Shown: one piece after another, positions 1 through 9,325 of the stretch
How positions within the stretch are numbered: position 1 is the stretch's first letter
Layout of the letters: every line of letters begins with the position of its first letter
Assembly: GCF_002165575.1 (NCBI RefSeq)
Contig: NZ_MXQF01000035.1
Span: 1 to 48,856 of the forward strand
DNA: 48,856 nt
DNA from: Pseudoalteromonas sp. A601
GTDB taxonomy: Bacteria > Pseudomonadota > Gammaproteobacteria > Enterobacterales > Alteromonadaceae
Direction: 5' to 3'
Translations under genes and position numbers: made by a program
Notes under the pieces: model-generated
Databases searched by the model: none
What the model saw: the letters and a program-made list of their open reading frames with translations, nothing else
Told to the model about the DNA's origin: nothing

Positions 1-23
1 GCCAGTCAGCTTAACTGACTGGC
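1..23. terminator. Hairpin at window edge, possible terminator
   Basis: Perfect 9-bp inverted repeat (GCCAGTCAG / CTGACTGGC, loop of 5) just downstream of the exonuclease gene, which is read leftwards. It is well placed to end that transcript, or a convergent one from outside. Any U-tract on the minus strand would lie beyond the window, so termination is inferred from position and stem only. Confidence 0.5.
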
Positions 24-45
24 ATTACGCTTTTAGCGGCGTTTT

Positions 46-747
46 TTATATCCATAAATTACCAAGAGGTGTGTCTTGGCGATAATGATGGGCTAATTGT
101 GCTTGTAATAATTCGGCGGTAGCTAACGCATCATTCAGCGCATTATGATTTTGGTACGCCGGCAATGAATAGCGCGTTCGTGAGTTAGCCAACCTAACAG
201 AGTCTAGTTTAGTATTAAATAGCCGTCCAATTAGTCCCTGCCTTGCTTTTAATGCTCGTTTTTCTAATTCAAGGGTGTCAATCACCGCAAACTCAAGTCC
301 TTCCCCTAACCGAGCCTTCAGTGCTTGATATAAAAAGTGTCGTTCAATTGGGGCAAAATGGACCACTATTACTTTGCCTTTAAGTGCATTTAATAACGGT
401 GTAATAATTTCTGAAAAATCTGGCGCGTTAATTAACTCTGAATGAGTGATACCGTGAATAACAATGGACTCTTCGGCTAGTTTTTGTTGCGGCTTTACCA
501 ACCAGTGTTGACTGTCTCGACAATATATACGGCGGCTATCAAAGGGGATCAAGCCCACACTGACAATATCATCAGAACCATAATTTAGACCGGTCGTTTC
601 AAAATCTAGTGCCACTAAAGGAACATCACTTATAGGCTTAGTTTCGTCAACAACTACATCTTGATAATAAGCTTGAATACACTGGTTTTGCGCTTCATTT
701 TGTAGCTGTAAATACCGTTCACGCCAATCAACTTTATTCGCTACCAT
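46..747 (-). CDS. 3'-5' exonuclease, DEDDh (DnaQ/Pol III epsilon-like)
   Basis: 233-aa protein of the DnaQ-like exonuclease superfamily, expected to remove nucleotides from 3' ends with two metal ions. ExoI is visible as LDFETTG (D48, E50) and ExoIII near the C-terminus as HNALNDA. ExoII reads HFAPIERHFL, where the Asp usual in NAxFD is a Glu. The first ~40 residues are not recognised. It starts two bases after the stop of the cNMP/CBS/DUF294 gene, so the two are probably one transcript. That pairing suggests a stand-alone accessory exonuclease rather than the replicative epsilon subunit. The family is secure; the cellular role is not known. Confidence 0.85.
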   Translation of the reverse strand: MVANKVDWRERYLQLQNEAQNQCIQAYYQDVVVDETKPISDVPLVALDFETTGLNYGSDDIVSVGLIPFDSRRIYCRDSQHWLVKPQQKLAEESIVIHGITHSELINAPDFSEIITPLLNALKGKVIVVHFAPIERHFLYQALKARLGEGLEFAVIDTLELEKRALKARQGLIGRLFNTKLDSVRLANSRTRYSLPAYQNHNALNDALATAELLQAQLAHHYRQDTPLGNLWI

Positions 748-748
748 G

Positions 749-2647
749 CTATTTAATACCTGAGTTAGCAGAATATTTAAATTTAAGAAAGTTTTGCGCT
801 TTATCTAAAATTGCAAAGGCTTCCTTTAAATTGCGCTGTTCAAATGGAGATAGCAGGTGCGGCTCTAAGTCGTTATCAGGTTCCTCATTGAGCTGCTCTA
901 TTTGCCAAGCTTGGTGGCGAATACGTACCATGGCTATATATTCTAAGGCGTCACGTAAATCTTGCGCTTTGCCATCCGGTAACAGTTTTGCATCAATAAT
1001 ATCCTCTAAACGCTCAAATGAGTTTTGTTTACGTGAGCCAACGGCAAGAGCATGAACCCTTATCACATCTGACAGAGGGGCTGTTCCGCGACGCTTCAAG
1101 TTCATTGAGCGTTTATGTTGACCATTATGTTCAAGTACAAAGTCCTTAAAAAAACCTAATGGCGGTGTGCGATTACGTGCATTGGCGGCCATATTAGCTA
1201 AAAAGCGTTTATTGTTACGCCCTTCTTTTGCAATAAAACGCTGCAGTTCTTGTGCCCATTTTACTTTTCCGTGAACACCATCTAGATCAAAGAATATCGC
1301 GCTATTGAGCAAAGCTTGCGGTTTAGGCTCTGCTATCCACCCTGCAAATTGCTGTTGCCATTGCTCTTTCGTTAAGCGCCATTTTTTAAATGAAGCCATG
1401 ATTTCGCCATCACAATATTTATAGCCACATTGAGCTAATCCATCACAAACAAAATCAGCCAGCTTTTGGAAATAGTCATCATGTTTATCTTCATCAAAAT
1501 TATTATCAAGAATAATAGCATTATCTTGATCTGTAACTATGAGTTGCTCATCCCGTGCCATCGAACCTAAAGCAATAAAACAGTAATTTATGGGTGGTGG
1601 GCCAAGTTGCTCCTCGGCTAAAGTTAACAAGCGTTGTTTGAACGTTCGGCCAATAACGGCCATTGCTGTGCCAATCATATGAGAGTTGGCATCTTCATTA
1701 ACCATTCGTACAAATACATTTGGTAATTGCCTTGCATAATAAGCAAGATCTTCTACAGAAGGCTGCGCTAAAATCCCTCTGACAAGTAACAAGCTACTTT
1801 GGGACTCATAACGAAGAATATCAGACAAGGATATAACACCAATCGGTTTTTTCTTTACCACAACAGGGAGATGGTGAATGTTATCTCTAAGCATGGCTAA
1901 GACCGCTTCAAACACATATGCATTACTGTCGAGTAGAATCAGATCCGTTTGCATAATTTGTTGAGCGGGCTGTGCATAATCTAAACCAAGGGCAATGACT
2001 TTACTGCGTAAGTCACGGTCAGTAATAATACCCACAACTTGTCCATCATCGTCTTCAGGATCATCACTTATTGGCTTATCGACATCAGTGACTAAGACAG
2101 AAGAAACTGATTCGTCCGTCATTATTTGGGCAACATGTTGTATACTGGCATCCTTTGCTACCGTTACCACATCTCGGTGCAATAATGACTTTACTTTTGC
2201 AGTGGTCAGATCATTTCCATCTGCTTGCTCAACAATTGCTTGGTGTAATCTAACAGTACCATTGGCTTCAAAATAATCAGCAAACGCTTCATACTTATCA
2301 CAGTACTCAGTAAAAATATCAATGTTAATACAATATAGCAGCGTGTCTTCAATGGCTTTGGCTGGGTAGCGAACTTTACGGTTCATTAGTAATCCCATTT
2401 GGCCGAATATACCACCGACGGTCAGGCGATTATCAAGCTCGCCATCGCGACGATACGTTTCTACAGCGCCACTGCGTATTACATATAAGTCACTGATATC
2501 ATCTCCATATTCATGGATAACCGTTTCTGCGCGATAATATGAAACCTCAACTTGGCAGGCAATATGATTTAGGGCATCTTCTGGTAAGTCATCAAATGGA
2601 GCATACTCACTGAGGAAACTGGCGATATCAACGTGTTCGGCTTGCAT
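749..2647 (-). CDS. cNMP-binding / CBS pair / DUF294 nucleotidyltransferase-like protein
   Basis: 632-aa cytosolic multidomain protein. In order: a cyclic-nucleotide-binding-like beta-roll (about 20-135), two CBS domains (about 155-215 and 230-285; note GIITDRDLR and GVISLSDILRY), a DUF294 nucleotidyltransferase-like domain with LGSMARDEQ and DQDNAII (G361-S362, D373, D375), and a helical DUF294 C-terminal domain (about 490-620). In this family the CBS and cNMP modules are thought to sense nucleotides and control the transferase-like domain; substrate and partner are unknown. Lies directly upstream of the exonuclease in the same direction. Domain assignment is strong, function open. Confidence 0.85.
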   Translation of the reverse strand: MQAEHVDIASFLSEYAPFDDLPEDALNHIACQVEVSYYRAETVIHEYGDDISDLYVIRSGAVETYRRDGELDNRLTVGGIFGQMGLLMNRKVRYPAKAIEDTLLYCINIDIFTEYCDKYEAFADYFEANGTVRLHQAIVEQADGNDLTTAKVKSLLHRDVVTVAKDASIQHVAQIMTDESVSSVLVTDVDKPISDDPEDDDGQVVGIITDRDLRSKVIALGLDYAQPAQQIMQTDLILLDSNAYVFEAVLAMLRDNIHHLPVVVKKKPIGVISLSDILRYESQSSLLLVRGILAQPSVEDLAYYARQLPNVFVRMVNEDANSHMIGTAMAVIGRTFKQRLLTLAEEQLGPPPINYCFIALGSMARDEQLIVTDQDNAIILDNNFDEDKHDDYFQKLADFVCDGLAQCGYKYCDGEIMASFKKWRLTKEQWQQQFAGWIAEPKPQALLNSAIFFDLDGVHGKVKWAQELQRFIAKEGRNNKRFLANMAANARNRTPPLGFFKDFVLEHNGQHKRSMNLKRRGTAPLSDVIRVHALAVGSRKQNSFERLEDIIDAKLLPDGKAQDLRDALEYIAMVRIRHQAWQIEQLNEEPDNDLEPHLLSPFEQRNLKEAFAILDKAQNFLKFKYSANSGIK

Positions 2648-2692
2648 TACACTGTCCGTTTATTAAAGCATTTTGTTGATTGTGAGCTTAAT

Positions 2693-2720
2693 CGGCTATT
2701 TTTTCAAAGAAAAATAGCCG
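2693..2720. terminator. Hairpin after RND operon
   Basis: 11-bp perfect stem CGGCTATTTTT / AAAAATAGCCG with a 6-base loop, in the gap between the RND permease stop and the DUF294 gene. There is no clean U-tract on either strand, so it may be a weak or Rho-assisted terminator, or an mRNA-stabilising 3' hairpin. Confidence 0.5.
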
Positions 2721-2738
2721 ATCACCGGCTTAAAGTTT

Positions 2739-5700
2739 TTAGGCTTGCTCTAACTCCTGCGCTAACTGTTTCGTTTCATCACCACGAGGCTTAGTAAAAC
2801 GCGCTAAACCAAGGTAAATAACCGGCGTTAAATACAAGGTAAATAATACCGCTAACGCTAAACCACCAAAGACAACCCAGCCTATTGCGTTACGAGCTTC
2901 GGCGCCTGCACCGCTAGACATAATAAGCGGTAATGCTCCTAGCAATGTTGAGATCAAGGTCATTGTGATTGGTCTTAATCTCACTAATGCAGCCTGTTCC
3001 ACCGCCTTTCTAACTGTCATGCCTTGATCCCGTAACTGATCAGCAAACTCAACAAGTAAAATCGCATTTTTTGCGATAAGCCCTATCAGCATAACTAAGC
3101 CAATTTGTGAATAAATGTTGAGGGAAGTGCCTGTTAAATACAAGGCAAGTATCGCTGAAGTAATACCAAATGGCACCGTTATCATCACCACAACAGCACT
3201 ATTTACATTTTCAAATTGCGCTGCTAATACTAAAAATACAATTAAGAAGGCCAGCACATAGGTCATGAGCACTTCATTAGAGGTTTCTTCAAAAGTTAAT
3301 GCTTCACCTTTGAAAGCAAGACTAATTCCGCTAGGTAATGATTGCTCTGAAATATCACGTAATTGCGTAACAAGCTCAGCAATACTCATATCCGTTGGCA
3401 GTTCCATATCAAGCTCAATGGCACGGCGTTGAGCATGACGCTCAAGCTCTGCTGCAACCCCTTCTTCTGTTATATGCGCAACACTGCTTAACGGAACTAA
3501 TTGGTTGTTTCTCGCACTGACATATAAATTGGCTAAATCACTTGGATCACGAATCGTCTGGTTTTGCGCTTGCAATATAATAGGCACAGATTGATCGCCA
3601 ATATTTAAATCAGCAATATCATCCCCATTAATAGCAGCACGTAATGTTATGGCAATATCACTCAGTGCAACCCCAAGCTCTTCTGCTCGTCGTCTATCGA
3701 TGTTCACCCTTAATTGTGGTTGCGATGGTTGATAAGAAACACGTACTGAGCCTACAGCTGGTAATGCTTGCTCAATCTGTGCGGCAAAGTCTTGCGCAGC
3801 AGCAAAAATACGTTTGTAATCTTGCCCCAATAAAGCAAGCTCAATGCCCCCACCTTGACCACGTAGATTTAAGCTATTAGAGCCATTAGGCCGACCAGCA
3901 GCGCCAGGAATAGCACCGAGTGGTTCACGAATTTTATCGATAATTTCTTGCTGTGTAAAATGACGCTCATCCCAATGTTTTAATGGAACAGTTATAAAAA
4001 CAATATTTGGATCCCATTGACCCACCACTGTATAAATAGATTCAATCTCACCACTTTCAACATAAGGGAGTAGAATATCTTCCATTTGAATAGCTTGGCG
4101 GTCCATAAAGTTAAGGCCGACGCCATCTGGACCTCGAGAGAAGATTCTGATTTTTCCGCGATCTTCACTTGGCAATAATTCATTGTCTAAATTTAGATAG
4201 AGTGCACCAGAGCCTGCTGCGACCAATAAGGATGCAACAAACGTCAACCATGCGTGATCAAGCACCCAGTGAATAGTTTTAGAGTAAATACTCGCAAGCC
4301 AATGACCAAATTTTGCAAATGGGTGCCAGCCCCCCTGCTTTAATTTAAGTTTAGAAGTCAGCGCAGGCACTAAAGATAACGCAACAAAACTAGAAATGAT
4401 CACTGCGCCGGCTAACACACCACCAAACTCTCTAAATAAACGCCCTGCTGTAGAAGGTAAAAACGCAATCGGCACGAACACCGCCGCCAATACGGCTGTT
4501 GTTGCAATAACAGCAAAAAATACTTCTCGCGTTCCAACCACAGCCGCTGCACGACGGCCAAGACCTAAACCCCGTTGCCTCTGAATATTTTCACTGACCA
4601 CAATGGCATCATCCACAATCAAACCAGTAGCTAGCACAAGGGCTAATAAAGTAAGAATATTAATTGAAAAACCAAGCGCCCAAATTAATGCTAAAGAGCC
4701 CACTAAAGCAACAGGAATGGCAAAAGCAGGTACTAAGGTTGCACGCCATGAGCCAATGAATACCCATAAGGTAATCACCACCAACAAAATGGTTAATATT
4801 AATGAACTGATCACTTCGTCTACAGAACTACGAATAAACTGCGCGTCGTCAGAGGTGAGAGTAAATTCAAGTTCAGGAAATCGAACTTTCATTTTTTCAA
4901 GCAACCTAAGGACTTCATCTGAAATTTCAATAGTATTTGATTGTGCCTGTCGGATGACTTCCATCCCTATTACTGGCTTGCCATTTAAACGTACCATAGA
5001 GCGTGGATCAGCAGGACCAAAATACACCGCGGCTATATCACCAATGCGAGTATCTTCTCGTATTATGATATCTGCAACTTGTTCCGCCGTAATAGAGGTT
5101 GCATCTGCGCGTACAATAACTTGCTGATCCGTAGATTTTAAACTCCCGGCAGGTACATCAAACGGCGCTTGGCGCAGGACTTCAGCAACATCAGGGACGG
5201 TTAAATTAAAACTGGTGAGTTTTAGTGGGTCTAAACGAACACTTAGAACCCGTTGACGGTCACCATTTAATCGCACATCAGCTACACCTGGTATGGTTAA
5301 AAATTGTGGCGCTAAATCAACCTCGACCAATTCTGTTAAAGCTTCAAGGGGTAAGGATTCGCTCGAAACCGTTAACGATACAACAGCTTCGGCGTCGTTA
5401 TCTGCTTTAATAATTGATACCCGCTCGACTTCTTCAGGGAGCTCTCGCTGTACACGTGCAACAGACTCACGCGTTTCATTTGCTGCATCATCTAAATTGA
5501 TACCCGGTCTAAATTCAACAACAATACGTGCGTTACCTTCCTCACTTTGCGCACGAATGGTTTTAACCCCACTGACTCGGGCAACAGCCCCTTCAAGCTT
5601 ACCTGTAACCTCAGTATCTACGGTCTCAGGTGAGCCCCCCGGAAACGAAGCAGAGACAGTGATCCTAGGGGTATCAACATCTGGTAACTCCCTGACTTCA

Positions 5701-5816
5701 ACACCTGCAATTGCAGCTATACCGGCAATTATAATTAATAAATTAAGGACAACAATTAAAACAGGCCGACGTATTGCCATTGAAGGCAAATCTTGCATCA
5801 TAGGTTGCTGTTTCAT
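2739..5816 (-). CDS. RND efflux transporter permease (HAE1/AcrB type)
   Basis: 1025-aa inner-membrane proton/substrate antiporter, full length for the AcrB/MexB superfamily. The N-terminal TM helix (about 18-38) is followed by the large periplasmic porter domain, a block of TM helices, a second porter domain and the C-terminal TM block. The proton-relay motif GLIVDDAIVVSEN lies near residue 400 and the partner lysine in IAKNAILLVEF near 915. The upstream adaptor stops two bases before this start, and the ribosome site AGGAG lies inside the adaptor's last codons, so the two are co-translated. No TolC-type outer-membrane gene and no regulator are adjacent. Sequence resembles HAE1 drug/solvent pumps more than CzcA metal pumps; substrate unknown. 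Confidence 0.9.
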   Translation of the reverse strand: MKQQPMMQDLPSMAIRRPVLIVVLNLLIIIAGIAAIAGVEVRELPDVDTPRITVSASFPGGSPETVDTEVTGKLEGAVARVSGVKTIRAQSEEGNARIVVEFRPGINLDDAANETRESVARVQRELPEEVERVSIIKADNDAEAVVSLTVSSESLPLEALTELVEVDLAPQFLTIPGVADVRLNGDRQRVLSVRLDPLKLTSFNLTVPDVAEVLRQAPFDVPAGSLKSTDQQVIVRADATSITAEQVADIIIREDTRIGDIAAVYFGPADPRSMVRLNGKPVIGMEVIRQAQSNTIEISDEVLRLLEKMKVRFPELEFTLTSDDAQFIRSSVDEVISSLILTILLVVITLWVFIGSWRATLVPAFAIPVALVGSLALIWALGFSINILTLLALVLATGLIVDDAIVVSENIQRQRGLGLGRRAAAVVGTREVFFAVIATTAVLAAVFVPIAFLPSTAGRLFREFGGVLAGAVIISSFVALSLVPALTSKLKLKQGGWHPFAKFGHWLASIYSKTIHWVLDHAWLTFVASLLVAAGSGALYLNLDNELLPSEDRGKIRIFSRGPDGVGLNFMDRQAIQMEDILLPYVESGEIESIYTVVGQWDPNIVFITVPLKHWDERHFTQQEIIDKIREPLGAIPGAAGRPNGSNSLNLRGQGGGIELALLGQDYKRIFAAAQDFAAQIEQALPAVGSVRVSYQPSQPQLRVNIDRRRAEELGVALSDIAITLRAAINGDDIADLNIGDQSVPIILQAQNQTIRDPSDLANLYVSARNNQLVPLSSVAHITEEGVAAELERHAQRRAIELDMELPTDMSIAELVTQLRDISEQSLPSGISLAFKGEALTFEETSNEVLMTYVLAFLIVFLVLAAQFENVNSAVVVMITVPFGITSAILALYLTGTSLNIYSQIGLVMLIGLIAKNAILLVEFADQLRDQGMTVRKAVEQAALVRLRPITMTLISTLLGALPLIMSSGAGAEARNAIGWVVFGGLALAVLFTLYLTPVIYLGLARFTKPRGDETKQLAQELEQA

Positions 5817-5818
5817 AG

Positions 5819-6835
5819 CTACTCCTGAGTGTGTGCAAGTGGCGATTGAAAACTAAGCGCTTGTTGTGCTCGTAAACGCTGTACACCTTCAACAACTAAA
5901 ATATCGTCTTTCCCAAGTGACCCTGATACTAATAAGCGCCCTGCAAGACGTTGTTCAATTTTAACATCTACCCGTGTTGCTTTATCATCAACGCTTGTCC
6001 ATACATAGGGTCCTGTTGCGCCCCACAATAAAGCGGCTTCTGGTACAGCAGCAAAACTTTGTCCTAACACCTCAATGTGAACACGAAAGCTCATACCAGG
6101 TAAAAACTCATTATTTGAATTATCTAGTTTTACTTTGACCCGTAGAGTACGTGTTTGCGGGTCAATTCGAGAATCTAAGTACGCAATTTCAGCATCCACT
6201 GACTGGCTGCTTTGCCATGGTAAAACATGCACACTGCCCTTGTTTCTTAACATACTAATAGCAGATTCAGGTGCATTAAAATTAATATACAATGCGCGAG
6301 TATCATCAATAGTAGCGATTGCTGTTTGCGGTGTGATCCGATCACCGACCTCAATATCAGTAAGGCCCATAATGCCATCAAAAGGGGCACGTACTTGACG
6401 GTCTTCAAACTCGGTTTCGGCTTGAGTAACAGTCACTTTAGCAAGTTCAGTTATTGTTTTAGCATCGTCTAAATCACTTTGAGGTACAGCTCCTTTTGCA
6501 TGACTTTGCATTAGGCGAGTTTGAATACGTTGGCTATCTGCTAATTTTATTCTCGCTTCTTCAAGCGCAGCTTTTTGTCGACGAGAATCAAGCTCCAATA
6601 AGACATCTCCAGCAGACACTTTGTCGCCGGGTTTGAAATGAACCGCGGTGACTTTATCACCAACAGCTGGATACAGCGTAACAGAACGAATTGCTTCGGC
6701 ATTTCCGACAGCTTGAACTTGTTCTTTTGCACGCTCCATTGTAACGTGTTCTACAATTACGTTAGCGCTATTCGCTTGAGTACTTACCCCAGTTAACGTA
6801 CACAAAACACTAAATAAAAGAACTCGAAATTTCAA
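5819..6835 (-). CDS. RND periplasmic adaptor (membrane fusion protein)
   Basis: 338-aa AcrA/MexE-like adaptor linking the inner-membrane permease to an outer-membrane channel. The start is TTG, supported by AGGTG five bases upstream and by a signal peptide that begins right there (basic MKFR, hydrophobic core to about residue 20). The biotinyl-lipoyl half motifs (VHFKPGDKVSAGDVLLELD and VRAPFDGIMGL) flank a short helical hairpin (about 90-140), then beta-barrel and membrane-proximal domains. First gene of a two-gene operon with the permease. No lipobox, so it is probably periplasmic rather than a lipoprotein. Confidence 0.88.
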   Translation of the reverse strand: MKFRVLLFSVLCTLTGVSTQANSANVIVEHVTMERAKEQVQAVGNAEAIRSVTLYPAVGDKVTAVHFKPGDKVSAGDVLLELDSRRQKAALEEARIKLADSQRIQTRLMQSHAKGAVPQSDLDDAKTITELAKVTVTQAETEFEDRQVRAPFDGIMGLTDIEVGDRITPQTAIATIDDTRALYINFNAPESAISMLRNKGSVHVLPWQSSQSVDAEIAYLDSRIDPQTRTLRVKVKLDNSNNEFLPGMSFRVHIEVLGQSFAAVPEAALLWGATGPYVWTSVDDKATRVDVKIEQRLAGRLLVSGSLGKDDILVVEGVQRLRAQQALSFQSPLAHTQE

Positions 6836-7062
6836 AAGATCACCTAATTAATTATTATTTCCATTATTCTACGAAGTGTAACAGCTCTGTGATCAATAAA
6901 TAGATTAGTACGATTAAATGGCAAAACAATGAGGTGAAATAATAAGTTGATTTATTTAGGTACGGTTTATAAACGGGTTTTATTTATAAAAGGAATAAAT
7001 GAAAAAGTAAACAAGAGTGCTAACCGGGGAATAAAACCAGCATGTGAAAAGCTGACCATTAA

Positions 7063-7088
7063 AAAGGCTCACTAATTAGCGAGCCTTT
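7063..7088 (-). terminator. Intrinsic terminator of sucCD
   Basis: Stem AAAGGCTC / GAGCCTTT with a 10-base loop, 22 bases past the sucD stop. Read on the minus strand it ends in a run of Us. It closes the sucCD transcript. Confidence 0.85.
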
Positions 7089-7109
7089 GATTAAAGAAAA
7101 ACTAGGTTA

Positions 7110-7982
7110 TTACCAACCTGTTTTTTCTTTAAGTGCTTTACCGATATCAGCAAGTGAACGTACAGTTTGTACGCCAGCAGCTTCTAGTGCAGCAAATTTT
7201 TCATCAGCAGTACCTTTACCGCCTGCGATGATTGCGCCAGCGTGACCCATACGCTTACCTTCTGGTGCAGTAACACCAGCAATGTAAGAAACAACAGGCT
7301 TAGTTACGTTAGCTTTGATGTACTCTGCAGCTTCTTCTTCTGCAGTACCACCGATTTCACCAATCATTACAATTGCTTCAGTTTGTGGATCTTTTTCGAA
7401 CATTTCTAAAACGTCGATAAAGTTAGTACCAGGAATTGGGTCACCACCAATACCAACACATGTAGACTGACCAAAACCAGCATCAGTAGTTTGCTTAACC
7501 GCTTCATACGTTAAAGTACCAGAGCGAGAAACAATACCTACTTTACCAGGCTTGTGAATGTGACCAGGCATGATACCAATCTTAGTTTCACCAGGAGTGA
7601 TAACACCTGGGCAGTTAGGACCGATCATGCGTGTGCCAGTTGCGTCAAGCTTAACTTTAACGTCAACCATATCTAGCGTTGGGATACCTTCAGTGATACA
7701 AACAATCAGCTCGATGCCAGCATCGATAGCTTCTAAGATTGCATCTTTACAGAAAGGTGCTGGTACATAGATTACTGAAGCTGTCGCGCCAGTTTCTTGT
7801 ACTGCGTCACGTACAGTGTTAAATACTGGAAGACCAAGGTGCGTTTGACCGCCTTTACCTGGGCTTACACCACCAACCATTTGTGTACCATACTCAAGCG
7901 CTTGCTCAGAGTGGAAAGTACCTTGGCCACCAGTGAAACCTTGACAGATAACTTTTGTATCTTTATTGATTAATACAGACAT
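7110..7982 (-). CDS. sucD: Succinyl-CoA synthetase, alpha subunit
   Basis: 290 aa, the normal family length. With SucC it converts succinyl-CoA to succinate with formation of a nucleoside triphosphate in the TCA cycle. The CoA-binding Rossmann part carries VICQGFTGGQGTFH; the phosphohistidine lies in GHAGAIIAGG near residue 247. The ATG overlaps the end of sucC by one base, so the subunits are translationally coupled. Followed by an intrinsic terminator. Very secure. Confidence 0.97.
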   Translation of the reverse strand: MSVLINKDTKVICQGFTGGQGTFHSEQALEYGTQMVGGVSPGKGGQTHLGLPVFNTVRDAVQETGATASVIYVPAPFCKDAILEAIDAGIELIVCITEGIPTLDMVDVKVKLDATGTRMIGPNCPGVITPGETKIGIMPGHIHKPGKVGIVSRSGTLTYEAVKQTTDAGFGQSTCVGIGGDPIPGTNFIDVLEMFEKDPQTEAIVMIGEIGGTAEEEAAEYIKANVTKPVVSYIAGVTAPEGKRMGHAGAIIAGGKGTADEKFAALEAAGVQTVRSLADIGKALKEKTGW

Positions 7983-9148
7983 TACTTGCCCTCCGCAGCA
8001 GCTACAACTTTCTCAGCAGCATCTGTTAGTGATTCAGCAGCGATGATATCAAGACCTGAGTTCTTAAGAACGTCACGACCAAGTTCAGCGTTAGTACCTT
8101 CTAAACGTACAACAACAGGAACGTTAACACCAACTTCTTTAACTGCACCAATGATACCTTCAGCAATCATGTCACAACGTACGATACCACCAAAGATGTT
8201 AACTAAAACAGCTTTAACATTGTCGTCAGAAAGAATGATTTTGAATGCTTCAGACACACGCTCTTTAGTCGCGCCGCCACCAACATCTAGGAAGTTAGCT
8301 GGCTTGCCGCCGTGTAGGTTTACGATGTCCATAGTACCCATCGCTAAGCCTGCACCGTTAACCATACAACCTACGTTACCATCTAATGCTACGTAGTTAA
8401 GCTCAAAGCTTGCTGCATGTGCTTCACGAGCATCTTCTTGAGATGGATCGTGGAACTCACGGATTTTTGGTTGACGGTAAAGTGCATTACCATCGATACC
8501 GATTTTGCCGTCAAGACAGTGAAGATTACCTTCGTCTGTGATTACTAACGGGTTGATTTCTAAAAGTGCGAAATCGAAATCGTTGAACATGTTGCCAAGA
8601 CCCATAAAGATCTTAACGAACTGTTTCATTTGTGTTGGGTTAAGACCCAATTTGAAACCTAGTTCACGTGCTTGATAAGCTTGAGGACCAACTAATGGAT
8701 CGATCTCAGCTTTATGGATAAGCTCTGGTGTTTCTTCTGCAACAGTTTCAATTTCAACACCGCCTTCTGTAGACGCCATGAAAACAACTTTGCGAGAAGC
8801 ACGGTCAACTACTGCACCTAGGTACAATTCGTTGGCGATATCAGTGCAGCTTTCTACTAAAATTTTAGCAACAGGCTGACCATTCTCGTCTGTTTGGTAA
8901 GTAACTAAGTTTTTACCTAACCAGTTTGCAGCAAACTCTTTTACTTCGTCGATAGTCTTAACTAGCTTTACACCGCCAGCTTTACCACGTCCACCTGCGT
9001 GAACCTGAGTTTTAACAACCCACATATCGCCGCCAATTTTTTCAGCAGCTGCTGCAGCTTCTTCAGGTGTATCGCAAGCGAAACCTTGAGAAACTGGTAA
9101 ACCATATTCGGCAAAAAGTTGTTTTGCCTGATACTCATGCAAATTCAT
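7982..9148 (-). CDS. sucC: Succinyl-CoA synthetase, beta subunit
   Basis: 388 aa, full length. Opens with MNLHEYQAKQLFAEYG and an ATP-grasp fold with the glycine-rich HAGGRGKAGGVK stretch near residue 52; the C-terminal ligase domain contains VNIFGGIVRCD. Supplies the nucleotide-binding half of the SucCD enzyme. Unlike the continuous E. coli sdh-suc operon, here it is separated from sucB by a strong terminator (9276-9307) and has its own candidate promoter (9169-9197). Confidence 0.97.
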   Translation of the reverse strand: MNLHEYQAKQLFAEYGLPVSQGFACDTPEEAAAAAEKIGGDMWVVKTQVHAGGRGKAGGVKLVKTIDEVKEFAANWLGKNLVTYQTDENGQPVAKILVESCTDIANELYLGAVVDRASRKVVFMASTEGGVEIETVAEETPELIHKAEIDPLVGPQAYQARELGFKLGLNPTQMKQFVKIFMGLGNMFNDFDFALLEINPLVITDEGNLHCLDGKIGIDGNALYRQPKIREFHDPSQEDAREAHAASFELNYVALDGNVGCMVNGAGLAMGTMDIVNLHGGKPANFLDVGGGATKERVSEAFKIILSDDNVKAVLVNIFGGIVRCDMIAEGIIGAVKEVGVNVPVVVRLEGTNAELGRDVLKNSGLDIIAAESLTDAAEKVVAAAEGK

Positions 9149-9168
9149 GATGCTTTATCCAATTTTTT

Positions 9169-9197
9169 ATACTAAAAGAGCTGAATATTTATGCAAA
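9169..9197 (-). promoter_or_regulatory. Candidate sigma-70 promoter of sucCD
   Basis: On the minus strand TTTGCA (-35, 9192-9197) and TAGTAT (-10, 9169-9174) are separated by 17 bases, between the terminator after sucB and the sucC start. The implied leader is only about 14 bases. Matches are moderate; the position next to a terminator makes it credible. Confidence 0.45.
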
Positions 9198-9275
9198 TAC
9201 ACAGCTATCCCAAATTGCGCACTTAGTATAGATCCCAAGGCTTAACATGAAAACCCCAGTAAGACCAAAGGCGCA

Positions 9276-9307
9276 AAAAAAAAGCTGTGAATGTTGATTC
9301 ACAGCTT
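9276..9307 (-). terminator. Strong intrinsic terminator after sucB
   Basis: Perfect 11-bp stem AAGCTGTGAAT / ATTCACAGCTT with a 4-base loop, followed on the minus strand by an uninterrupted run of about eight Us. It lies 19 bases past the sucB stop and upstream of sucC. Confidence 0.9.
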
Positions 9308-9325
9308 AGATTTTATACAACTAGA

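Noticed and set aside
4603..5127. Long open frame (+) inside the RND permease
   Set aside because: Antisense shadow of a strongly conserved RND gene; low-complexity Ser/Thr/Arg composition.
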